This document shows positions 18,702 through 27,171 of a stretch of DNA of 64,000 bases, piece by piece. The DNA comes from Muricomes sp049840515. GTDB lineage: Bacteria > Bacillota > Clostridia > Lachnospirales > Lachnospiraceae. The stretch is taken from contig JASGKW010000002.1 in the NCBI GenBank assembly GCA_049840515.1, positions 1-64,000 of the forward strand. The letters are read 5' to 3'. Each line of letters begins with the position of its first letter. Within the stretch, counting starts at the first letter, position 1. The notes beneath the pieces were generated by a model, which did not search any database, was not told the DNA's origin, and saw only the letters and a program-made list of their open reading frames with translations. The position numbers were made by a program, and so were the translations under genes.

Positions 18702-19684
18702 CTTAGCCTGCCTCCCTCCCGAATCTGAGGATTCAGTATTCCATAGAGAAGGTTCGCAGTCAGATTTCCAACAAATACAAATACCACAGAACAAAGGGCT
18801 ATGCCGAGAAGCAACGGAACATCCCCTTTTAGCCCGGCGGCACTTACGGCACTGCCCAGCCCAGGATAAGAGAATACATTCTCTGCAAGCACACTTCCGC
18901 CAAACAATTCACTGAAAGAAGCAAACTGAAGCGTTATGGCCGGAATCCCGATATTTCTTAACCCGTGCCTTTTTATTAGAGTCCATTTGCTTTCCCCGCG
19001 TGCTCTGGCAAATAACACATAATCTGTTTTCAAAACATCAATGATTTTCTCCCTGGTGTGCAGAGCGATGCTGGAAATTCCGGTGATACTCAAAGTAAAT
19101 GCAGGCAATATAAGATGATGAACCCGCTCCATGAGAGTCACCTCGCTGGACAGCTTTCCGATAGGAACCGATAATCCAATAGGAAACCAGCCCAATTTTA
19201 CGGAAAACAACATCAAAAGCAGCAGCCCAATCCAGAAAGTCGGCGTGGAGGACAAGATAAAACAAAATGTTTTCACGCATTTATCAAAGAGACTGCCCTG
19301 CATTGCCCCGGACATAACTCCCAGAAAAAATCCAAGTATACCGGACAATACCCAGGCCACCGACATTAAAGTAAGGGAGGCGAGAAAACGGCTTGCCAGA
19401 ATTTGTGTCACCGGCATTTTATAGGTGATGGACATGCCCATATCGCCATGCACCATGTTTGAGAGCCATGTGAAGTAGCGTTCAACCGGCGGCTTATCAA
19501 GCCCCCAATGCTGGGCAACGTTTTCCCTCTGCTCCTGTGACACATTAGATTCGGCCCCCACATAGGCGTCAACCGGGTCAATGGGGGAAGAGACAATTAA
19601 TAAAAATGTAACAATGCTGACTCCTGCCAGCAAAAATATCATGCGGAACAAGGTGTTGATTACATGCTTCAAAAGTGGATTCAT
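18698..19684 (-). CDS. ABC importer permease, DppB/NikB-type
   Basis: Partner permease of the importer. It begins MNPLLKHVINTLFRMIFLL at ATG 19684 (TTGGAG nine bases upstream); a TTG five codons earlier is part of that site. It carries an N-terminal membrane helix, the extracellular DPVDAYVGAESNVSQEQ segment, five more membrane helices and the EAA loop DYVLFARARGESKWTLIKRH. Conserved NVFSYPGLGSAV near the C-terminus is diagnostic of this family. About 328 residues. A stem-loop (19709-19739) separates it from the binding-protein gene, often seen where the binding protein must be made in excess. Confidence 0.93.
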   Translation of the reverse strand: MNPLLKHVINTLFRMIFLLAGVSIVTFLLIVSSPIDPVDAYVGAESNVSQEQRENVAQHWGLDKPPVERYFTWLSNMVHGDMGMSITYKMPVTQILASRFLASLTLMSVAWVLSGILGFFLGVMSGAMQGSLFDKCVKTFCFILSSTPTFWIGLLLLMLFSVKLGWFPIGLSVPIGKLSSEVTLMERVHHLILPAFTLSITGISSIALHTREKIIDVLKTDYVLFARARGESKWTLIKRHGLRNIGIPAITLQFASFSELFGGSVLAENVFSYPGLGSAVSAAGLKGDVPLLLGIALCSVVFVFVGNLTANLLYGILNPQIREGGRLR

Positions 19685-19708
19685 TAAGTTTATCTCCAAT
19701 CATATAGC

Positions 19709-19739
19709 AGACGCCTGAGCCTTTCTGACTCAAGCGTCT
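19709..19739 (-). other. intercistronic stem-loop between binding protein and permease genes
   Basis: AGACGCCTGAG - CCTTTCTGA - CTCAAGCGTCT pairs over 11 positions with one mismatch. On the minus strand no T-run follows, so it is more likely an mRNA-processing or stabilising hairpin, or a partial terminator, than a full terminator. Confidence 0.6.
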
Positions 19740-19755
19740 TTCCCACATTTTTTGT

Positions 19756-21378
19756 CTATTTTGTAAATGTCCATTCATTCAAATTTTGGATGACAGGTGC
19801 GCCGTGACCATGAGGGTGAATCCTCTGTGTGCCGAGATTTAAACCGTTCCGCACAAAATAGGTATGGTCAATATTGACCAGCCAGATATAGGGGAAATCA
19901 ACATTCGCCCCTGTATTACCGTCATACTGTGCTTTTTTACAGAGCTCAATCGCCTCATCCTCCGAGGTGGCTGCAACCATTTCATCCAGATATTTGTCAA
20001 CTGTGGGATTGGAATACATAGCGGAATTACTAAGATTTACCACATCAATCCCTGCAAAAGAGGAGTGGAACGCATTATAAACATCAATGAAATTGTAATC
20101 CCCGGTTCCAATGCAGGTGGGAACATTTCTGGCAATCTGCTTACAGGTTGTCCAGTCAAGAGCGTCCGCAATTATATTGATTCCAAGCTGTTTTGCATTT
20201 TCACTGAGAGCGACAGCCAGATTATAGCGCTGTAAATCATCGGTGCGCCCCGTGATGCGAAATTCACACTTAAGTCCGTTCTTTTCCCGGATTCCGTCAC
20301 CGTCTGTATCCACCCAGCCTGCTTTTTCCAAAAGGGCTTTTGCTTCTTTGACCTGCCCGTCTTTCAGCCCAGGTTCTTCATTGGCCCAGGGTAAGCCCTC
20401 GAAACGCACCCAGCTTGGAGTTCCGATTCCATTGAGGGCATTATCAATGATTTCCTGGCGGCTGATACCGATATTCAGCGCTTTTCTGACAGCCGGGTCT
20501 GACGTAACATTATTTCCAACCGTTTCCCCCGCAGCATTTACAGTCTCAGGGATACATGGCAAATTAAATCCCCTGTTGTCTGAAGTCTTGATGGTTTCGA
20601 TATGCATGCCGTCGACAGGTTCCTTTGCGTATTCAGGATTTACCATAACCAAATCCAGCTGACCGGACTTTGCGGCGGTAAGGGCAGTCTCCTCATCAAT
20701 GCTCAAAAATGTAATTTGTTTGAACTGCGATTTCGTCCCATAGTAATATTCATTGGGTTCCACAATAAGCTGCTGTCCTACGTCCAGTTGCTTTACCTTA
20801 AAGGGACCGGTTCCTACCGGATTAGACGCATAGCTGTCATTATATGCATGTTCCGGCACAATGCCCAGAAGAGCTACTGTGCGGGTAAAAGGAGAATATG
20901 CCTTATTCAAGGTAAATTGCACTTTATTGCCCTCGACAACCTCTGCCTTCTCCATCATCGTTAAATCTACACTTGAACCACTGTTCTTTGTGGTATTAAA
21001 TGTAAATACCACATCTTCCGGCTTTAATGCCTGTCCGTCAGAAAACTTGACATCATCCCGGATGGTGAAGGTATAAATCAAACCATTATCACTGACCTGA
21101 TAGTCTGTAGCCAGGTCACATTCTGTCTTGACGTCTGTTGTTATCTTCAAAAGTGAAGTGTGAAACAAATCATATCCATAGATGCCGTAACCGTTACATG
21201 GATCAAAATTACCGTCATCAAAACCACTTCCAATAGAAATTGTAAGGGAATCCTGTGATTTTGAAGAAGCCTCCTGGGATGCTGCAGCTGATTCCTCTTT
21301 TTTGTCCGCATTCCCTGTACAGCCTGTCAACACAAATAATGTCAATAAAATCAATAAAATACTCCGTCTTTTTTGCAT
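19756..21378 (-). CDS. ABC importer substrate-binding lipoprotein (SBP_bac_5 family)
   Basis: Extracytoplasmic receptor of the importer, family 5 (peptides, nickel-chelates). The start is ATG 21378, preceded by GAGGAGAGGGG. A lipoprotein signal with lipobox LTGC (MQKRRSILLILLTLFVLTGC) is followed by an S/E/K-rich linker and a domain of about 500 residues with the family motif VSDNGLIYTFTIRDDVKFSDG. Near the C-terminus QRIHPHGHGAPVIQN contains three closely spaced His, which could bind a metal or chelate. That is inference; similar His-rich tails occur in clostridial relatives of unknown ligand. 540 residues, intact frame, first gene of its operon. Confidence 0.92.
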   Translation of the reverse strand: MQKRRSILLILLTLFVLTGCTGNADKKEESAAASQEASSKSQDSLTISIGSGFDDGNFDPCNGYGIYGYDLFHTSLLKITTDVKTECDLATDYQVSDNGLIYTFTIRDDVKFSDGQALKPEDVVFTFNTTKNSGSSVDLTMMEKAEVVEGNKVQFTLNKAYSPFTRTVALLGIVPEHAYNDSYASNPVGTGPFKVKQLDVGQQLIVEPNEYYYGTKSQFKQITFLSIDEETALTAAKSGQLDLVMVNPEYAKEPVDGMHIETIKTSDNRGFNLPCIPETVNAAGETVGNNVTSDPAVRKALNIGISRQEIIDNALNGIGTPSWVRFEGLPWANEEPGLKDGQVKEAKALLEKAGWVDTDGDGIREKNGLKCEFRITGRTDDLQRYNLAVALSENAKQLGINIIADALDWTTCKQIARNVPTCIGTGDYNFIDVYNAFHSSFAGIDVVNLSNSAMYSNPTVDKYLDEMVAATSEDEAIELCKKAQYDGNTGANVDFPYIWLVNIDHTYFVRNGLNLGTQRIHPHGHGAPVIQNLNEWTFTK

Positions 21379-21441
21379 TAATGTAACCCCTCTCCTCATC
21401 TTTTGAAAGCAAGATAGCTTCGCCACTTCTAAACAGGTTTC

Positions 21442-21470
21442 ATTATACATGACGCAAATACCCAAAACAA
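21442..21470 (-). promoter_or_regulatory. promoter of the peptide/nickel-type ABC operon
   Basis: Minus-strand TTGTTT (21465-21470), 17-bp spacer, TATAAT (21442-21447). No obvious operator palindrome was seen around it. Confidence 0.6.
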
Positions 21471-21507
21471 GCCCTGTGGGGGGATGGAAATGCGCAAAAC
21501 TGAAAAT

Positions 21508-21541
21508 AACCCCGGCACTTGTATATACAAATACCGGGGTT
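21508..21541 (-). terminator. intrinsic terminator of ilvN-ilvC
   Basis: AACCCCGG / CCGGGGTT arms enclose an 18-nt loop that itself contains a TTGTATATACAA palindrome. The hairpin starts 21 bp after the ilvC stop and is followed by ATTTTCAGTTTT on the minus strand. Confidence 0.8.
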
Positions 21542-21562
21542 ACAGCTACAAATATATTTAAT

Positions 21563-22582
21563 TTAGTTGTTAATTAATTTATCTTCATCACTCCAGCTAT
21601 AGAGCTTTCTTACTTCCTCGCCGACTTTCTCAGATGAATGCTCTGCTCCAAGCTTTCTCATTGCTCTGAAGTGAGCCTGTCCGCCTGCCTCAGACATGTC
21701 AAGCAAGAAATCTTTTGCAAAAGTACCGTCCTGAATATCGGACAGAATCTTCTTCATAGCTTTCTTTGTGTCCTCTGTAATAATCTTAGGTCCTGTGATA
21801 TAATCGCCATACTCTGCTGTATTAGAGATTGAATATCTCATTCCTGCGAATCCAGACTGATAAATCAAATCTACAATCAGTTTCATCTCATGGATACACT
21901 CAAAATATGCATTTCTTGGATCATATCCTGCCTCTACCAATGTCTCAAAACCTGCCTGCATCAATGCGCACACACCGCCGCAAAGTACAGCCTGCTCGCC
22001 GAAGAGGTCTGTCTCTGTCTCTGTTCTGAAGTTAGTCTCTAAAACACCAGCTCTCGCTCCGCCGATTCCAAGTGCATATGCCAAAGCTTTATCAAGTGCT
22101 TTGCCGGATGCATCCTGCTCAACGGCTACCAGACACGGGACACCTTTTCCAGCCTGATACTCGCTTCTTACTGTATGTCCAGGTCCTTTTGGTGCAATCA
22201 TTGTAACATCTACATATGGAGGTGGTATAATCTGACCAAAGTGGATTGCAAATCCGTGAGCAAACATGAGCATGTTTCCTTCTTCCAGGTTTGGCTCAAT
22301 ATCATTTTTGTACATTGCTGCCTGTTTCTCATCATTAATCAGAATCATGATGATATCAGCTCTCTTTGTTGCCTCCGCTGCTGTAAATACCTCAAATCCC
22401 TGTGCTTCCGCTTTCGCCCATGATTTGCTGCCTTCATAAAGACCAATGATTACGTTGCAACCCGATTCTTTTAAGTTCAATGCGTGTGCATGTCCCTGGC
22501 TTCCGTAACCGATTACCGCGATAGTCTTACCCTCTAATACCGCAAGATTACAGTCTTCTTGATAATAAATTTTTGCTTCCAT
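21563..22582 (-). CDS. ilvC: ketol-acid reductoisomerase
   Basis: Second common enzyme of valine/leucine/isoleucine synthesis; it isomerises and reduces acetolactate or acetohydroxybutyrate using Mg2+ and NAD(P)H. Class I (short) form, about 339 residues. It has the Rossmann motif VIGYGSQGHAHALNLKESG, catalytic APKGPGHTVR, metal ligands in ETETDLFGEQAVLCGG and the C-terminal knotted domain (EYGDYITGP). The cofactor loop reads GLYEGSKSW, with Tyr-Glu where NADPH enzymes usually have Arg/Lys. The start is ATG 22582 with AGGAGGAATTTGAAC. It is 13 bp after ilvN and followed by a terminator. Confidence 0.96.
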   Translation of the reverse strand: MEAKIYYQEDCNLAVLEGKTIAVIGYGSQGHAHALNLKESGCNVIIGLYEGSKSWAKAEAQGFEVFTAAEATKRADIIMILINDEKQAAMYKNDIEPNLEEGNMLMFAHGFAIHFGQIIPPPYVDVTMIAPKGPGHTVRSEYQAGKGVPCLVAVEQDASGKALDKALAYALGIGGARAGVLETNFRTETETDLFGEQAVLCGGVCALMQAGFETLVEAGYDPRNAYFECIHEMKLIVDLIYQSGFAGMRYSISNTAEYGDYITGPKIITEDTKKAMKKILSDIQDGTFAKDFLLDMSEAGGQAHFRAMRKLGAEHSSEKVGEEVRKLYSWSDEDKLINN

Positions 22583-22595
22583 GTTCAAATTCCTC

Positions 22596-23096
22596 CTAAT
22601 CTAAAAATGTAACGTCCTTAATTCCTCTTCCCAATCCTGTGATTCCGGTTCTCGCCAATTCTAATATCTCATAGCCATTCAGGAGATTCAGAAACGCATC
22701 CAGCTTTGACTGATTGCCGGTCAGCTCTATAATCATAGATTCCTTTTCCACATCTACAATCTTAGCTCTGAATATATCTGCAATTGAAATCACCTCTGAG
22801 CGCTGAGCGGCGTTGGCGCGAATCTTTACCATAATCAACTCACGGCAGACTGACTCTGTGTCCTGCAGCAGTTTAATTTCAACCACATCTTCCAGTTTAC
22901 GAACCTGCTTTTCAATCTGGGACAGAATCAGTTCATCTCCAGTTGCCACAACCGTGATTCTTGAAAACCTGACATCCGCAGTCATACCTGCGGTGATACT
23001 GTCAATGCTGTACCCTCTTCTGCTGAAAAGACCTGCAATCCTGCTCAATACACCTGGATTGTTGTCCACCAGCAATGAATAAACCTGTCTTCTCAT
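22596..23096 (-). CDS. ilvN: acetolactate synthase small (regulatory) subunit
   Basis: Regulatory subunit of acetohydroxyacid synthase, giving valine feedback sensitivity to the catalytic subunit. 166 residues with an N-terminal ACT domain (YSLLVDNNPGVLSRIAGLF, then SIDSITAG) and the C-terminal ALS_ss_C domain (ELIMVKIRANAAQRSEV). Intact frame. The catalytic subunit gene ilvB is not in the window, so it must be encoded elsewhere. The gene has its own strong promoter with a hairpin at the transcript 5' end; I found no T-box motif in the leader. Confidence 0.94.
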   Translation of the reverse strand: MRRQVYSLLVDNNPGVLSRIAGLFSRRGYSIDSITAGMTADVRFSRITVVATGDELILSQIEKQVRKLEDVVEIKLLQDTESVCRELIMVKIRANAAQRSEVISIADIFRAKIVDVEKESMIIELTGNQSKLDAFLNLLNGYEILELARTGITGLGRGIKDVTFLD

Positions 23097-23164
23097 ATCA
23101 TTCCCTACTTTCCATGCTTATGCAGTCTTGGTCTGGTACTTGTTTCCTCATAAACGTTAGAAAC

Positions 23165-23190
23165 CAAAAAACAGAGTGCGTTCTGTTTTT
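23165..23190 (-). other. hairpin at the 5' end of the ilvN-ilvC transcript
   Basis: AAAAAACAGA - GTGCGT - TCTGTTTTTT is a perfect 10-bp stem starting about at the predicted +1. Position argues for an mRNA-protecting hairpin or a terminator of upstream galE rather than a classical attenuator. Confidence 0.65.
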
Positions 23191-23191
23191 T

Positions 23192-23220
23192 CATCATACC
23201 AAGTTACCCGACCTTTGTCA
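23192..23220 (-). promoter_or_regulatory. sigma-A promoter of ilvN-ilvC
   Basis: Minus-strand TTGACA (23215-23220), 17-bp spacer, TATGAT (23192-23197). It lies just after the true galE stop at 23244. Confidence 0.85.
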
Positions 23221-23243
23221 AGAAATTTTTATTACAGTTTCAC

Positions 23244-24262
23244 TTAATTTGACCTGTACCCATCCGGGTTCATGGACTGCCACTTCCAGGAATCTGCACA
23301 CATTTCCTCAATCCCCTTCTGGGCAGTCCATCCCAGCTCTTCTTCGCCTTAGATGCATCACAGTAACAGGTGGCAATATCACCCGCCCGACGCGGTTTTA
23401 CCTCATAAGAAATTGTTTTACCGCACGCCTTTTCATAAGCTTTCACCACATCCAGTACGCTGTATCCCACACCCGTTCCCAGATTATAAACGTGCACGCC
23501 TTTGCTGGTCTTCATTCTCTCAATTGCCTTCACGTGGCCCACAGCCAAATCCACAACGTGTATATAATCTCTCACGCCAGTGCCGTCAGGGGTATCGTAA
23601 TCATCTCCAAAAACACCAAGACAGTCCAGTTTTCCAACTGCCACCTGGGCAATGTAGGGAACCAGATTGTTTGGGATACCTTTGGGGTCCTCCCCAATCA
23701 GGCCAGATTCATGTGCACCAATTGGATTAAAATACCTGAGAAGCATAATGTTCCATTCTGGGTCTCCGGTGTGCAGGTCTGTAAGAATCTGCTCCAGCAT
23801 TCCCTTTGTTCTTCCGTAAGGATTGGTGATTTCCCCTTTGGGGCACTGCTCCGTAATGGGTATCTCCGCAGGATCTCCATACACAGTGGCAGAAGAACTG
23901 AATATCATGTTCTTACAACCATGATTGCGCATGACATCACAGAGAACCAGAGTTCCCGCAATATTATTATAATAATATTCCCAGGGTTTCCTTACAGATT
24001 CACCGACAGCCTTGAGACCAGCAAAATTGATAACCGCCTCAATATTTTCTTTCTGGAAAACAGATTCCAAATCTTCTCTGTTCAGTATATCTCCTTTATA
24101 AAACTTCGGGGACTTTCCTGTAATCTGCTCCACTCTCTCCAGTGCTTTTTCACTGGAATTATACAGATTATCGACTACAATTACCTCATACCCTCGTTCC
24201 AAAAGCTCCACACATGTGTGACTGCCAATATAACCCGCGCCACCTGCCACTAATATTGCCAT
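23244..24262 (-). CDS. galE: UDP-glucose 4-epimerase (one frame break near the C-terminus)
   Basis: Interconverts UDP-glucose and UDP-galactose with tightly bound NAD. Short-chain dehydrogenase fold: VAGGAGYIGSHTCVELLERG, VDNLYNSSEK, NFAGLKAVGES, the catalytic FSSSATVYGDP and the YGRTK pair, and the substrate-binding LRYFNPIGAH. Near 23345 one base seems to be missing; in the next frame the end reads EELGWTAQKGIEEMC and continues to the TAA at 23244, giving the usual length of about 339 residues. The start is ATG 24262 with GGAAGG upstream. It lies next to a sugar nucleotidyltransferase gene. Confidence 0.95.
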
Positions 24263-24334
24263 GAATGCCTACCTTCCTTTCCAACTGTTGTGATGTTACA
24301 CTGATTTCACCTTGTTTCTCCACTCATCCACCAT

Positions 24335-25255
24335 TTATTTCCAGAGATGTACAGGATAAACGCCCTGCTCTTTCATTCGGACAACCGCATCTGCAACACT
24401 TTGTTTGTCTTCTTTATAAGTGATACCGTACCACCTGTCCTCTGATTTCAGAACCTTTACAGTTGCTTTCCCCTCCTGAATTAACTCTCCCACCACTGAG
24501 GGGAGGAAAAATTCACATTTCAGAGGAGAAGTTTTCAGGTTTTCTTCCAGAAATGCCGGGAAACGTTCTTCTAATTCTTTCAACATACTTTGCGTAAATC
24601 CAAACATATTCATAGACACAATACAGTCTTTTTCCACGGGATTCCATGTCTTCCCATCATCCTCTGTAAAGGCCGCACCGTCTTTTGTTTTTTCAATATG
24701 AGTTCTCTCTGTAATTCCTGTGAGATAACCTTTTTCGTCCACCTGGCATACGCCCCTGGACACATAGCCGTTCTCCGTCAATGTATTGGACAGGCGGTAT
24801 CCCACCATAGCATATCTGTACTTATGGTCATCCTCAAACACAGATAAATATTGATAAATGGACTGCAATGCAGACACTCCATAATAGTCATCCGCATTAA
24901 TCACTGCAAAAGGTCCCTCCACCACATCTTTGCAGCTTAAAATGGCGTGTCCTGTTCCAAAAGGCTTTACTCTGTCCTCGGGAACCGAAAAACCTTCCGG
25001 CAGATTATCCAGCTTTTGATATACATAATCCACTTCCATGTATTCGCTGATTCTGTCACCGACACTTTTCTTAAATTCTTCCTCATTTTCTTCTTTGATT
25101 ATGAAAACTACCTTTTCAAATCCTGCCCTCCTGGCATCGTATATGGAAAAATCCATAATAATATGCCCCTCTTCATCTACCGGGTCAATCTGCTTCAAGC
25201 CGCCGTACCGGCTTCCCATGCCCGCAGCCATAATTACAAGTACAGGTTTTTTCAT
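24335..25255 (-). CDS. sugar-phosphate nucleotidyltransferase
   Basis: NTP_transferase-family enzyme predicted to activate a sugar 1-phosphate, probably with UTP. The signature VIMAAGMGSRYGGLKQIDPV and the metal-binding INADDYYG are present, followed by SMNMFGF and KCEFFLPSVV typical of this subgroup. 306 residues, frame intact, 72 bp upstream of galE in the same orientation, which suggests a joint role in galactose or UDP-sugar metabolism. It is not a standard GalU or GlmU, so the exact sugar is unknown. Confidence 0.85.
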   Translation of the reverse strand: MKKPVLVIMAAGMGSRYGGLKQIDPVDEEGHIIMDFSIYDARRAGFEKVVFIIKEENEEEFKKSVGDRISEYMEVDYVYQKLDNLPEGFSVPEDRVKPFGTGHAILSCKDVVEGPFAVINADDYYGVSALQSIYQYLSVFEDDHKYRYAMVGYRLSNTLTENGYVSRGVCQVDEKGYLTGITERTHIEKTKDGAAFTEDDGKTWNPVEKDCIVSMNMFGFTQSMLKELEERFPAFLEENLKTSPLKCEFFLPSVVGELIQEGKATVKVLKSEDRWYGITYKEDKQSVADAVVRMKEQGVYPVHLWK

Positions 25256-25270
25256 CTCTTTTATCCCCCT

Positions 25271-27087
25271 CTAACTCTTCTGTTCTTCTATCCGCTCGGC
25301 CAGGTCATTCAGATAAACCCAGCGCTCCATTTTTTCTTCCAGCTGTGCCTCTGTCTGCTCTTTCTTCTCAATAATCTCAGACAATTTTGCAGAATTGGTC
25401 GCATTGGACATCATGTCCGTCTCCAGCCGTGCTATTTTTGCTTCCAGTATTTCTATATCTTCATTGATTGTTTCATATTCTTTCTGTTCCTTATATGAAA
25501 ACTTCAGCTTTACAGGACTGTTCTGTTTCCAATCCTTTTTTGGCACCTTCTTGTCTTCACTTTCAGCTCTCCAGTCGGAGCCTTTCTCTTCGCTTAAAGA
25601 ATCCGTTTCCCGCTCTTTCGTCTCCAGGTAATCTGTATAGCCGCCCTCATACTGCCGCAAATGTCCGCTGCCGTCAAATTCAAAAATCCGGTCCACCACA
25701 TTATCCAGAAAATATCTGTCATGAGATACCGTCACCACAATTCCCGGAAATGTCATAAGATAATCCTCCAAAATTGTCATGGTAGGAATGTCAATATCAT
25801 TGCTGGCCTCATCCAGCACAAGGAAGTTGGGGGCTGACTGAAGAATACTGAGAAGATAAAGCCTTTTCTTCTCTCCCCTGAAAGCTTGCTCACAGGAGCA
25901 TACTGCATATCAGGTGTAAAGAGAAATCTCTCCAGCATCTGGGAAGCCGTTATCCTTCCGTCTTTTGTGGGAATGTACTCTGCAATATCCTTCACATAAT
26001 CAATCACTCTCTGCTCGGTATTCATATCCGGGACTTCCTGTGCAAAATAACCCATCCGGATTGTCTCTCCAATCTCTACCCTGCCCTCATCCGGCTCTAT
26101 CAAACCGGCCATAATTTTCAGCAGTGTGGACTTTCCGCAGCCATTTGGCCCAATAAAACCAAGGCGCTGGTTTTTCAAAACAATATAACTAAAATCTTCT
26201 ATCAGCTTTTTATCGCCGTAGCTCTTGCTGATATGATGAAGCTCCACCGTCTTCTTTCCCATTCTGGTCTCAGGGGATTCCAGCTCCACCGTCTGCTCCT
26301 TCGCAGGACCTCCGCCGCTTTTTAGCGCATCCAGCCTTTCCAGCCGAGCTTTTTGTTTCGTAGTCCGGGCGCGGCATCCCCGCTTTGCCCACTCTATCTC
26401 CATGCGGAGGATACTCTGGCGTTTTCTCTCGGAAGCCAGCTCCATTTCCTCCCGCTGAACTTTCAGTTCCAAAAATTTAGAATAATTTCCCTCATAGCCA
26501 TATAACTGTCCATGACTGATTTCTAAAATCTTATTCGTGACCCGGTCCAGAAAATAACGGTCATGTGTAACCATAATCACCACACCGTTAAACTTCTGTA
26601 AGTAATCTTCCAGCCAGGACATCATCTCGCCATCTAAGTGGTTTGTCGGCTCATCCAGCAGTAAAACATCAAAGAAAGATGACAAAACCCTGGCAAGTGC
26701 AACTTTCTTTTTCTGGCCCCCGGAAAGATGCTCGATAAGTTCATCGTGTTCTCTGATGTCCAGCTTATTCAGAGCACTTTTCGCCTCACTCTTCGCCGTC
26801 CAGTCTGTGTCCGGTATTCCTTCCAGAACATAAGACAACACGGTAGCCCCTTTTGGAAATTCAGGATTCTGGGGAAGATAAGCAATCTGCAGACCATTTT
26901 GTTTTACAATCTGCCCTGCATCCGGCTCTTCCTCACCTGCCAGCATCCTCAGCATTGTAGTCTTACCTGTTCCGTTGATACCTACAATACCAATTTTGTC
27001 TCTCCTGTGAACTCCATAGGAGACATCCTCCAGAACGCTTTTCTCTCCATATACTTTAGTCACATGTTCTATATTTAAAACATTCAT
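25271..27087 (-). CDS. uup: ABC-F family ATPase, Uup-like (one frame break)
   Basis: Cytosolic ABC-F protein with two ATP-binding domains and no membrane part; family members act on the ribosome or on DNA/replication intermediates. Domain 1 has GINGTGKTTML, HLSGGQKKKVAL and DEPTNHLDG; a linker rich in Arg/Lys follows, then domain 2 with IGPNGCGKSTL. Near 25880 one G is missing, after which the frame continues as EKKRLYLLSILQ, LVLDEASNDIDIPT and VTVSHDRYFLD. Walker B of domain 2 reads DEASNDID instead of the usual DEPTNDLD. A C-terminal coiled coil (about 25271-25510) favours Uup over EttA. About 606 residues. Confidence 0.88.
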
Positions 27088-27171
27088 ATGTCACTCCTCA
27101 CTCACCATTTCACTCCATTTATCATAATGGATTTATGCCGAAACGTCAACGCTTCCCTGCTTTCATCCAGG

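Noticed and set aside
23097..23243. T-box leader before ilvN
   Set aside because: The leader is only about 95 nt, with no AGGGUGGNACCGCG-like motif.
23075..24253. Long plus-strand open frame of 392 codons
   Set aside because: It is antisense to galE, whose motifs are unmistakable; no ribosome site and no family resemblance.
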